Positions 7,426 through 14,623 of a stretch of 18,655 bases of DNA are shown one piece after another (position 1 is the first letter of the stretch; each line of letters begins with the position of its first letter). This stretch comes from Bermanella sp034112325 (GTDB taxonomy: Bacteria; Pseudomonadota; Gammaproteobacteria; Pseudomonadales; Oceanobacteraceae). The DNA lies in NCBI GenBank assembly GCA_034112325.1, contig JAWUVO010000016.1, positions 1-18,655 on the forward strand, given 5' to 3'. The notes below the pieces were generated by a model. It ran no database searches. It saw nothing but the letters and a program-made list of their open reading frames with translations, and was not told the origin of the DNA. The position numbers were made by a program, and so were the translations under genes.

Positions 7426-7791
7426 TTAGTTGATACACAGCTTTCCTTGCGCTAACCATACTTGTTTTTCTAATATTGGCTGATAGTTTTTATAACGAAC
7501 CAAAGACTCCAAACAACTTTTATTACCGTCCTTAATAAACAGACTGTGGTAATGACGAATAAAGCGATTTTCTAAATCTAAACTTTGCTGAATTATCTGT
7601 GTCTCTAAATGTTTTTTATCGACATGTTGTTGCTGTGAAAACGCTGCTGACGTACTAAAGTTATCACGCAACCACAGGATATCTTCTGCCACCTGCTTTT
7701 CTGCTGAGCTAGCTATGTCTAAATACTGATAAAAAAGCCAGCCACAGCCAACAAAAAATATAGTAGCGATAGTTATAAGAATTTTTTTCAT
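7426..7791 (-). CDS. Small membrane-anchored hypothetical protein
   Basis: I do not recognise this 121-residue protein. It starts with KK at 2-3 and one hydrophobic segment at about residues 4-24, then a polar, mostly helical region with no obvious catalytic motif. The hydrophobic segment contains FVGC at about 13-16, a poor lipobox (F at -3) but enough to leave open a lipoprotein; the hydrophobic stretch continues past the cysteine, which favours a signal anchor. Two further cysteines lie near the C-terminus (C93, C119) and could pair in the periplasm. It is flanked by a terminator on the pilU side and 220 bases on the other, so it is probably transcribed alone or with the binding protein. 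The ribosome site is weak. Confidence 0.6.
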   Translation of the reverse strand: MKKILITIATIFFVGCGWLFYQYLDIASSAEKQVAEDILWLRDNFSTSAAFSQQQHVDKKHLETQIIQQSLDLENRFIRHYHSLFIKDGNKSCLESLVRYKNYQPILEKQVWLAQGKLCIN

Positions 7792-7904
7792 AATATTAAT
7801 TTCACTTATATTAGTTTCAATTGGATTAATTTTAATAGAACATTTAATTTAGGCATTTAATTAAGAGATTCAGATAGGATATTTACTAACTTAGTGAAAT
7901 AAAA

Positions 7905-7926
7905 AAAAGCACGCGAACGTGCTTTT
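7905..7926 (-). terminator. Rho-independent terminator of pilTU
   Basis: A 9-bp perfect stem (AAAAGCACG at 7905-7913, CGTGCTTTT at 7918-7926). On the - strand it has a UUCG tetraloop and is followed by a run of eight or more Ts. It lies 27 bases after the pilU stop. Confidence 0.92.
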
Positions 7927-7952
7927 AAAATACAGAAAATTAAATCAACTAG

Positions 7953-9068
7953 TTAGTGATCTTCAAGAGTTAAGCCTTTAGTAGCCGAGGTAAGTTGATC
8001 GGCATCTTCAGAGGCTAGTTTAATCATCAGCCTAAGATCATTAGCACTATCGGCATGACTTAGTGCGTCATCGTAAGTAATTTCACCCGACTGATATAAT
8101 TTAAACAAACCTTGATCAAACGTTTGCATACCTAACTCGGTAGACTTAGTCATTAACGCTTTTAATTCGTGCACTTCACCTTTACGAATTAAATCAGAAA
8201 CCAATGGTGTATTTAATAATACCTCTACCACGGCTCGACGACCCTTTCCGTCAGGTGTTGGAATTAATTGCTGAGCTATAATAGCTTTTAAATTTAACGA
8301 TAAGTCCATCCAGATTTGGCTGTGCATATCGGTAGGGAAAAAGTGAATTACTCGGTCTAATGCTTGGTTTGCATTATTAGCATGCAATGTTGCCAAGCAA
8401 AGGTGACCCGTTTCAGCAAATGTAATAGCGTGGTTCATAGTTTGGGCCGATCGCACCTCACCTATCATAATAACGTCTGGGGCTTGTCTTAAAGTATTTT
8501 TAAGTGCTACTTCAAAGCTTTCTGTGTCTAAGCCAACTTCTCGCTGCGTTACAATACAACCCTTGTGCTGGTGCATATATTCTATTGGGTCTTCGATGCT
8601 AATAATATGACCACGGCTATTTTGATTTCTATAGCCGATCATGGATGCCAGTGAAGTAGATTTACCTGCTCCAGTTGCTCCCACAAATAATACTAGCCCG
8701 CGCTTAGCCATAGCTATTTCTTTTATAGTTTCAGGTAAACCTAATTGCTCAATTTCTGGTATTCGAGTTTCTATGCGTCGTAGTACCACTCCCGCTAAAT
8801 TTCTTTGGAAAAAAGCACTGGCACGAAAACGACCCACTCCACTGGCGCTTATGGCAAAGTTGAGTTCTTTATTTTTTTCAAACTCAGTAACTTGTACCGC
8901 CGACATCATCCCATAGATAATTTCTTTGGTTTGTTCTGGACTTAAAGGTGTTTTTGTCACCGCATGAATACGACCATGTACTTTCATACTTGGCGGCATT
9001 CCAGCAGTAATAAATAAATCCGACGCCGTTTTGTCTACCATTAAGCGTAACAGCTTATCGAGTTCCAT
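7953..9068 (-). CDS. pilU: Type IV pilus retraction ATPase PilU
   Basis: A hexameric secretion-superfamily ATPase that acts with PilT in depolymerising type IV pili at the inner membrane. Visible features are the N-terminal PAS-like part with ASDLFITAG (15-23), Walker A GATGAGKST (130-138), the Asp box around IISIEDPIEY, Walker B region APDVIMIGEVR and the His box GHLCLATLH. The KNKELNFAIS and LIPTPDGKGRRAVVEVLLNTP segments fit PilU rather than PilT, and the 371-residue length fits too. The start is fixed by the strong ribosome site GGGGAGG seven bases before the ATG. It follows pilT by 77 bases on the same strand and is closed by its own terminator. Confidence 0.96.
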   Translation of the reverse strand: MELDKLLRLMVDKTASDLFITAGMPPSMKVHGRIHAVTKTPLSPEQTKEIIYGMMSAVQVTEFEKNKELNFAISASGVGRFRASAFFQRNLAGVVLRRIETRIPEIEQLGLPETIKEIAMAKRGLVLFVGATGAGKSTSLASMIGYRNQNSRGHIISIEDPIEYMHQHKGCIVTQREVGLDTESFEVALKNTLRQAPDVIMIGEVRSAQTMNHAITFAETGHLCLATLHANNANQALDRVIHFFPTDMHSQIWMDLSLNLKAIIAQQLIPTPDGKGRRAVVEVLLNTPLVSDLIRKGEVHELKALMTKSTELGMQTFDQGLFKLYQSGEITYDDALSHADSANDLRLMIKLASEDADQLTSATKGLTLEDH

Positions 9069-9079
9069 TTTATTTCCTC

Positions 9080-9100
9080 CCCTAAATACTTAGTTTAGGG
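9080..9100 (-). promoter_or_regulatory. Hairpin abutting the pilU ribosome-binding site
   Basis: CCCTAAA (9080-9086) and TTTAGGG (9094-9100) are exact reverse complements around a 7-base loop in the 77-base pilT-pilU gap. On the - strand mRNA the 3' arm runs directly into GAGGAAA, so its last Gs overlap the pilU Shine-Dalgarno. It could tune pilU translation or mark an mRNA processing site; neither is shown. Confidence 0.4.
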
Positions 9101-9145
9101 CTTATAGATATGCTTCAGCATTAAATGTTTAGGTAGCTGTCAACG

Positions 9146-10180
9146 TTAAAAGTTTTCTGGAGTTTTCGCTTTTTCACGGGCCGCTTCAGGGGTAATAATA
9201 CCTTTTTGAACCAAGCCCTTTAGGGTTTGATCCATGGTGGTCATACCTATTGAGCTACCGGTTTGAATAGCACTGTACATTTGCGCCACTTTATCTTCAC
9301 GAATCAGGTTACGAATAGCAGGAGTGCCAATCATAATCTCATGAGCAGCCACTCGACCACCGCCTTTTTTCTTAATAAGGCATTGGGAAATAACACCCTG
9401 CAGTGATTCGGACAACATAGAACGCACCATAGATTTTTCTTCTGCTGGAAATACATCCACAATTCTATCAATTGTTTTAGCAGCCGACGTGGTGTGCAAG
9501 GTCCCGAATACACAGTGACCAGTTTCGGCGGCGGTTAATGCTAAGCGAATAGTTTCAAGATCTCGCATCTCGCCCACCAGAATAACATCAGGATCTTCAC
9601 GTAATGCCGAGCGCAGGGCTTCGTTAAAGCCCAGTGTGTCACGATGCACTTCACGTTGGTTAACCAAAGATTTTTTACTTTGGTGTACAAATTCAATAGG
9701 ATCTTCAACCGTTAATATATGCTTGTGATACGTGTCATTTAAATAATCTACCATGGCCGCTAGGGTGGTAGATTTACCCGAGCCAGTAGGCCCAGTGACT
9801 AATACCAAGCCTCTTGGCTTTACAGCTAGATCTTTAAATATCTGCCCCATACCTAGATCATCACAAGTCAAGACCTTAGACGGGATAGTACGAAACACGG
9901 CAGCAGCCCCGCGATTTTGGTTAAAGGCATTTACTCGAAAACGCGCCACACCGGGTACTTCGAACGAATAATCGGTCTCTAAAAATTCTTCAAAATCTTT
10001 GCGTTGTTTATCGTTCATTATATCGTACACAAGGGCGTGTACTTCTTTATGACTCAGTGCTGGTAAGTTAATACGTCTAACTTCCCCATCCACACGAATC
10101 ATTGGGGGTAAGCCAGATGAAAGGTGTAAATCTGATGCGCCTTGTTTGGCCGAAAAAGCCAATAATTCAGTAATATCCAT
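9146..10180 (-). CDS. pilT: Type IV pilus twitching motility ATPase PilT
   Basis: The main retraction motor of type IV pili, a cytoplasmic hexameric ATPase working at the PilC platform; it drives twitching and pilus-dependent DNA uptake. In 344 residues one sees ASDLHLSSG (15-23), Walker A GPTGSGKST (130-138), Asp box TVEDPIEFVHQ (157-167), Walker B region DPDVILVGEMRD (196-207), His box GHCVFGTLHT (221-230) and the PilT-specific AIRNLIRE retraction motif (288-295). The last motif identifies it as the retraction, not the assembly, ATPase. GGAG lies nine bases before the ATG. It is first in a pilT-pilU unit and diverges from yggS across 193 bases, as in Pseudomonas. Confidence 0.98.
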   Translation of the reverse strand: MDITELLAFSAKQGASDLHLSSGLPPMIRVDGEVRRINLPALSHKEVHALVYDIMNDKQRKDFEEFLETDYSFEVPGVARFRVNAFNQNRGAAAVFRTIPSKVLTCDDLGMGQIFKDLAVKPRGLVLVTGPTGSGKSTTLAAMVDYLNDTYHKHILTVEDPIEFVHQSKKSLVNQREVHRDTLGFNEALRSALREDPDVILVGEMRDLETIRLALTAAETGHCVFGTLHTTSAAKTIDRIVDVFPAEEKSMVRSMLSESLQGVISQCLIKKKGGGRVAAHEIMIGTPAIRNLIREDKVAQMYSAIQTGSSIGMTTMDQTLKGLVQKGIITPEAAREKAKTPENF

Positions 10181-10261
10181 TAACTACTACTCCGCTATGC
10201 CGTTATGCTTTGATTAGTGTAGTTCAACCTGCAGTCTGTTCATGACATAATGCATTCTTTA

Positions 10262-10276
10262 TATGCCATTGGCATA
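10262..10276. repeat. 15-bp palindrome in the pilT-yggS divergent gap
   Basis: TATGCCA, a central T, then TGGCATA: a perfect 7-bp inverted repeat with one central base. Size and position between two divergent genes would suit an operator. No known consensus is recognised. A TAGAAT hexamer at 10334-10339 is a weak -10 candidate for yggS. Confidence 0.35.
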
Positions 10277-10373
10277 ATTAGTAGGCGAACACCTAAACTT
10301 AGTACATAACCACTTTTAGCCTATTTTTATCGTTAGAATTACCAACATTGTAACCAGACCAGAAAATAAAACC

Positions 10374-11087
10374 ATGATCGATTTAGAAACTTGCGACAAA
10401 TTAACAAGCCGCTTTCTTAGCGTAAGACAAGATATCTTAGAAGCCTGCGCAGATACTGATCAAAATCAGGCTGATGTGTCTCTTTTAGCTGTTTCTAAAA
10501 AACACACTATTGATGCTATTAAGCATATTTATAGTCTTGGGCAAACGGCGTTTGGTGAAAACTATGTACAAGAAGGCATAGACAAAGTTCAGGCCTTGTC
10601 TGAGCTAAACATAGACTGGCATTTTATCGGGCCCATTCAGTCGAATAAATCGAAAGCCGTTGCTGAGTATTTTGATTGGGTGCACACCGTTGATCGAGAA
10701 AAAATTGCATCTCGATTGAATCAGCAACGTCCCATTGATAAATCACCTTTGAATGTTTTAATTCAAGTGAATATTAGCCAGCAAGATAGCAAGTCGGGGG
10801 TCAACTTAAACCAGGTAGCGACTTTAGCAAAGTCTATTAGTCAAATGCCCAATCTTTGTTTGCGTGGCCTAATGTGTATTCCCGCTGAACAAGAAACGGG
10901 GGCATTAAAAAAAGAATTTCAACAAATGCAACACGCGTTTAAGCAGTTAAAAGGCGAATACCCAAACATTGATACATTATCAATGGGTATGTCTGGAGAT
11001 TTAACCGCTGCCATAGAATGCGGCAGCACGCTAGTACGTATTGGTACGGCTATTTTTGGCCAACGACAAAGCCAGATAGATAAATAG
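10374..11087 (+). CDS. yggS: YggS family pyridoxal phosphate homeostasis protein
   Basis: A 237-residue PLP-binding protein of the YggS/PLPBP family, with the fold of alanine racemase N-terminal domains but no known enzymatic activity. It controls free PLP and affects amino acid pools. The PLP lysine is K42 in LLAVSKKHT. Other family motifs are FGENYVQE (60-67), WHFIGPIQSNK, VLIQVNIS, LRGLMCIP and the C-terminal phosphate-binding LSMGMSGDL...STLVRIGTAIFG. The ribosome site before ATG 10374 is weak, but the length matches the family. proC follows after 46 bases, a conserved pairing consistent with a shared operon. Confidence 0.96.
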   Translation: MIDLETCDKLTSRFLSVRQDILEACADTDQNQADVSLLAVSKKHTIDAIKHIYSLGQTAFGENYVQEGIDKVQALSELNIDWHFIGPIQSNKSKAVAEYFDWVHTVDREKIASRLNQQRPIDKSPLNVLIQVNISQQDSKSGVNLNQVATLAKSISQMPNLCLRGLMCIPAEQETGALKKEFQQMQHAFKQLKGEYPNIDTLSMGMSGDLTAAIECGSTLVRIGTAIFGQRQSQIDK

Positions 11088-11133
11088 ATACATTATGAAT
11101 TCATCAAATACATTTTATTTTTAAGGAATATAT

Positions 11134-11958
11134 ATGACAACAATTGCATTTATTGGTGCGGGTAATATGGCCAGTGCCATCATGGGCGGATTAATTAATA
11201 GCGGCAGCGATCCATTATCTATCTGGGCATGCGACCCTAGCCAAGAAAAACTTAATGACCTAAAGCAAAAGTTTGGCATTCAAGGCACTACAGATAATTC
11301 AGAAGCTGTAGCCGTGGCTGATGTGGTAATTCTTGCGGTAAAACCACAAGTAATGGAATTAGTATTAGCCCCTATGCAAGCTGCGCTTCAAGCTAAAAAG
11401 CCATTAGTAATTTCTGTTGCTGCTGGTATTAATATTAATAGCCTTGCTGTTTGGTGTGGTGGTGATTTACCAATCGTTCGCTGTATGCCAAATACCCCAT
11501 CGCTAGTTGGTCAAGGGGCCAGTGGTTTATTTGCTAACCAACACACCTCAGATGATCAAAAGAAAATAAGCGAAGATATTTTAAACGCGGTTGGTATTAG
11601 TGTTTGGGTACAAAACGAAGCCGAGTTAAATGCCGTTACCGCTGTTTCTGGCAGTGGCCCAGCATATTATTTTTTATTCATGGAAGCGATGATAAATGCT
11701 GGTGAAAAACTGGGCCTAAGTAAAGAGACAGCCACATCGCTTACTCTGAAAACAGCTCTAGGCGCTGCCACAATGGCAAGTGAAAGTGATATTGATCCTG
11801 GCCAGTTACGCAAAAATGTAACGTCGCCTAAAGGCACAACCGAACAAGCGGTTAATACTTTTATTGACAATGGCTTAGAAGCTTTAGTTGAAAAAGCACT
11901 GACCGCAGCCAGCGATAGAAGTAAGTCTTTAAGTAAAGAATTAGGCATTAAAGACTAA
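11134..11958 (+). CDS. proC: Pyrroline-5-carboxylate reductase
   Basis: Last step of proline synthesis: NAD(P)H-dependent reduction of pyrroline-5-carboxylate to L-proline, a cytoplasmic oligomer. The Rossmann signature FIGAGNMA is at residues 6-13, followed by AVKPQ (68-72), RCMPNTPSLVGQG (116-128), SGSGPAY (172-178) and the C-terminal P5C-binding motif LRKNVTSPKGTTEQA (225-239). The 274-residue length is normal. AAGGA lies seven bases before the ATG. It probably shares a transcript with yggS and ends before a double hairpin. Confidence 0.97.
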   Translation: MTTIAFIGAGNMASAIMGGLINSGSDPLSIWACDPSQEKLNDLKQKFGIQGTTDNSEAVAVADVVILAVKPQVMELVLAPMQAALQAKKPLVISVAAGININSLAVWCGGDLPIVRCMPNTPSLVGQGASGLFANQHTSDDQKKISEDILNAVGISVWVQNEAELNAVTAVSGSGPAYYFLFMEAMINAGEKLGLSKETATSLTLKTALGAATMASESDIDPGQLRKNVTSPKGTTEQAVNTFIDNGLEALVEKALTAASDRSKSLSKELGIKD

Positions 11959-11964
11959 TAAATC

Positions 11965-12025
11965 TGACTAATGTGGCTGATGCTACAGATGCTACATTAG
12001 TCACCCCCAATAACCGTATTGGGGG
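11965..12025 (+). terminator. Two successive hairpins after proC
   Basis: The first stem pairs 11965-11977 with 11991-12003 (13 bp with one G-U pair, 13-base loop). The second pairs CCCCCAATA (12004-12012) with TATTGGGGG (12017-12025), 9 bp with a 4-base loop, and is followed within a few bases by CTTTT. The two are directly adjacent. Together they probably terminate proC; the U-run is short, so efficiency is uncertain. Confidence 0.65.
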
Positions 12026-12052
12026 CCTATCTTTTCATTAAATTACAGCACG

Positions 12053-12736
12053 CTAAATTACTTCCATCAATCCTCTTTCCGCCATCGATACCACCTCGCC
12101 ATCGCCCACAATAAAGTGATCTAACACTCTTACATCTATGAGCCTTAATGCCTCTGTTAGCTTTAATGTAATGCGCTTGTCGCTATGGCTGGGTTCGGCA
12201 ATCCCTGACGGATGATTATGAGCAAAAATAACGGCCGCCGCATTGTGTTGCAACACATGCTTTACCACTTCTCTTGGATAAACACTGGCAGCATCTAATG
12301 TTCCGTAAAATAAAGGCTGGTAATGAATCAGCCGATTGTGATTGTCCAATAACAAACAACTAAATACCTCGTGCGGCAAGTGTCTTAGCTGACTAGTGAG
12401 ATAATTTTTAACCGCCTCTGGACTATCAAACCCATCAGGCTTTTCTAAAGTCTGCATCAAGTGACGGCGGCTCATCTCTAACACCGCTTGCAACGAGGTA
12501 TATTTAGCTGGGCCTAATCCCAAGTGCGCACAAAACTCTTGTTGACTGGATTCAAGTAATGCCCGCAAACCATTAAATTCCTTAAGTAAGTTGCGGGCCA
12601 AATCTACGGCGGTTAAACCCTTAATGCCAGTTCTTAAAAAAATAGCCAACAGTTCAGCATCGCTTAAGCTGGCGGCACCCTTAATTATTAACTTCTCTCT
12701 TGGACGCTCTTCAGCGGGCCAGTCGGTTATTGCCAT
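12053..12736 (-). CDS. radC: RadC family JAMM/MPN+ domain protein
   Basis: A 227-residue protein with an N-terminal helix-hairpin-helix-like part (about 20-90) and a C-terminal JAMM metalloprotease-like domain. The metal motif is intact: E123, H173, H175, S177 and D186 in HNHPSG...PSHSD. RadC was originally linked to DNA repair, but that role was later withdrawn for E. coli and its substrate is unknown. AAGGAA precedes the ATG by six bases. It diverges from coaBC across 112 bases, the arrangement found in many gammaproteobacteria. It converges with proC. Confidence 0.95.
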   Translation of the reverse strand: MAITDWPAEERPREKLIIKGAASLSDAELLAIFLRTGIKGLTAVDLARNLLKEFNGLRALLESSQQEFCAHLGLGPAKYTSLQAVLEMSRRHLMQTLEKPDGFDSPEAVKNYLTSQLRHLPHEVFSCLLLDNHNRLIHYQPLFYGTLDAASVYPREVVKHVLQHNAAAVIFAHNHPSGIAEPSHSDKRITLKLTEALRLIDVRVLDHFIVGDGEVVSMAERGLMEVI

Positions 12737-12816
12737 AGGGATTCCTTTCAGTGTTTATCTAATTCTCACGGCTCCTGACAAATGTTAATCAGACAGCAGT
12801 CCATTACTAATTTTGT

Positions 12817-12825
12817 TGATATACT
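12817..12825 (+). promoter_or_regulatory. Extended -10 promoter of coaBC
   Basis: TGATATACT fits the extended -10 form TGn-TATAAT with one mismatch. The predicted start of transcription near 12832 would give a leader of under 20 bases that still contains the AAGGAG ribosome site at 12838-12843. No good -35 is present, as is common for extended -10 promoters. Confidence 0.5.
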
Positions 12826-12848
12826 GCCAACAGATTTAAGGAGCTATT

Positions 12849-14045
12849 ATGGTTAGGTTAAATAACAAACGAATTTTACTGGGAATTACTGGTGGTATAG
12901 CGGCCTATAAGAGTGCCGAGCTGGTTCGAGCCCTTAAAACCGCTGGTGCCGATGTTCGCGTTGTTATGACCGAAGGCGCAAAAGAGTTTATTACTCCATT
13001 AACATTACAAGCCCTATCAGGTAATCCTGTGCATCACAGCTTACTCGACCCTGAAGCCGAAGCAGGCATGGGCCATATTGAATTAGCCCGATGGCCTGAT
13101 TTTATTTTAGTTGCACCCGCCAGCGCTAACTTTATTGCTCGGGTTTGCTCAGGAATGGGCAACGACTTACTCACCACAATCTGCTTGGCCAGCAATACAC
13201 CCCGCGCCATTGCGCCCGCGATGAATCAAGCAATGTGGGCAGACGAACGCACCCAAGCTAATATAAAAACCTTAACCACCATGAATAAAGTCCAAGTTTG
13301 GGGTCCTGATGCAGGCGAACAAGCCTGTGGAGACACTGGTCTAGGCCGCATGATGGAACCAGCTATATTGGCCAGAATGGTATCTGACCAATTTGAATCA
13401 CAATTATTAAGCGGTAAAACCGTTACCATTACCGCAGGTCCTACCCGCGAAGCTATTGACCCTGTTCGCTTTATCAGTAACCACTCTAGTGGGAAAATGG
13501 GGTATGCACTGGCACTGGCCGCTCAAGAAGCAGGTGCTACCGTAAATTTAATAAGTGGCCCAGTTAACCTCGCTACACCAGATCGAGTTAAGCGTTTTAA
13601 TGTTGAAAGCTGTGCCGACATGCTGTTACAAGTAGAAGCATTACTGGCCGAAACCGATATATTTATTGGCGCAGCGGCTGTGGCCGACTACCGCCCAGTG
13701 AATGTTAGTGAGCAAAAAATCAAAAAAAACCAAGACAGTATGCAAATTAATTTAATAAAAAATCCAGATATAATTGCGACTGTAGCGGCTAAAAAAAATA
13801 AACCTTTCACAGTAGGGTTTGCTGCTGAAACGCAGGACGTAGTAAATTACGCCAGAGGAAAATTGGAAAATAAAAATCTAGATATGATCGTGGCCAACGA
13901 TGTAAGCCAAGATGGAATTGGCTTTAACAGCGACCAAAATGCCATCATTATTATCGACAAGCAATCACAAACCGATTTTGCCCAAGCTACTAAATATCAG
14001 TTGTCGTGTGATGTCATCAAACATATCGCAAAACTAATCAACTAA
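12849..14045 (+). CDS. coaBC: Bifunctional phosphopantothenoylcysteine decarboxylase / phosphopantothenate-cysteine ligase
   Basis: Two consecutive steps of coenzyme A synthesis in one 398-residue protein. The N-terminal CoaC flavoprotein (about 1-185) shows the catalytic H76 in GMGHIELARW, the FMN-contact ASANF (91-95), PAMNQAMW (123-130) and the reactive C160 in GEQACGDTG. The C-terminal CoaB ligase (about 190-398) shows TAGPTREAIDPVRFISNHSSGKMG (195-218), AAAVADYRP (275-283) and the KIKK segment (290-293). AAGGAG precedes the ATG by five bases. It diverges from radC and is followed after 92 bases by dut. Confidence 0.97.
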   Translation: MVRLNNKRILLGITGGIAAYKSAELVRALKTAGADVRVVMTEGAKEFITPLTLQALSGNPVHHSLLDPEAEAGMGHIELARWPDFILVAPASANFIARVCSGMGNDLLTTICLASNTPRAIAPAMNQAMWADERTQANIKTLTTMNKVQVWGPDAGEQACGDTGLGRMMEPAILARMVSDQFESQLLSGKTVTITAGPTREAIDPVRFISNHSSGKMGYALALAAQEAGATVNLISGPVNLATPDRVKRFNVESCADMLLQVEALLAETDIFIGAAAVADYRPVNVSEQKIKKNQDSMQINLIKNPDIIATVAAKKNKPFTVGFAAETQDVVNYARGKLENKNLDMIVANDVSQDGIGFNSDQNAIIIIDKQSQTDFAQATKYQLSCDVIKHIAKLIN

Positions 14046-14137
14046 ATTAATGCATCGCAGCTACAAAATTAGTACATTAATAGTACAAAAATAATGGCTA
14101 GTGCAGATAACATAATAAGTGCATACACGAGTAAAAT

Positions 14138-14596
14138 ATGAAAAAAAGTTTTCAAGTAAAAGTTTTAGATAAGCGCCTAGGTAACGATATTCCAATGCCT
14201 CATTATGGTACAGCAGGTAGCGCTGGACTAGATCTTCGTGCTTGCCTAGAGCAAACTCTAGTGCTTAACCCAGGCGAAACTAAACTAATTCCAACAGGCA
14301 TGTCTATTTATATTGAAGATACTGGTTTGGCGGCAATGATTTTACCGCGCAGTGGCCTAGGTCATAAACACGGCATTGTATTGGGTAATCTAGTGGGTTT
14401 AATCGACAGTGATTATCAAGGCGAACTAATGGTTAGCTGCTGGAACCGTGGCGATAAACCTTTCACTATGGAAATTGGCGAACGCATTGCTCAGTTAATT
14501 ATAGTACCGGTGATTCAAGCCGAATATAAATTTGTTGAAGAGTTTGAAGCTACCGACCGTGGCGAAGGCGGCTTTGGGTCTACCGGCACAAAATAA
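14138..14596 (+). CDS. dut: Deoxyuridine 5'-triphosphate nucleotidohydrolase
   Basis: Trimeric dUTPase that hydrolyses dUTP to dUMP and pyrophosphate, keeping uracil out of DNA and feeding thymidylate synthesis. All five motifs are present in 152 residues: AGSAGLDLRA (26-35), PRSGLG (70-75), GLIDSDYQGEL (87-97) with catalytic D90, GERIAQLI (114-121) and the C-terminal RGEGGFGSTG (141-150). The upstream sequence has only a weak ribosome site. algC starts 27 bases after the stop. Confidence 0.98.
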   Translation: MKKSFQVKVLDKRLGNDIPMPHYGTAGSAGLDLRACLEQTLVLNPGETKLIPTGMSIYIEDTGLAAMILPRSGLGHKHGIVLGNLVGLIDSDYQGELMVSCWNRGDKPFTMEIGERIAQLIIVPVIQAEYKFVEEFEATDRGEGGFGSTGTK

Positions 14597-14623
14597 TCAG
14601 TAACACCTTGGACAGTATTTTTT

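Noticed and set aside
9753..9971. Open + strand frame inside pilT, and similar antisense frames inside pilU, pyrB, pyrC', radC and argB
   Set aside because: These are shadows of strongly conserved coding sequence on the other strand, with no ribosome site or recognisable protein.
10226..10276. Possible sigma-54 promoter for pilT on the - strand (TGGCAT followed by TGCA)
   Set aside because: The GG-to-GC distance is 12 rather than the required 10 bases, so it does not fit a -24/-12 promoter.
14046..14137. Repeated TAGTAC hexamers before dut
   Set aside because: Only two short copies in an AT-rich gap; not distinguishable from chance.
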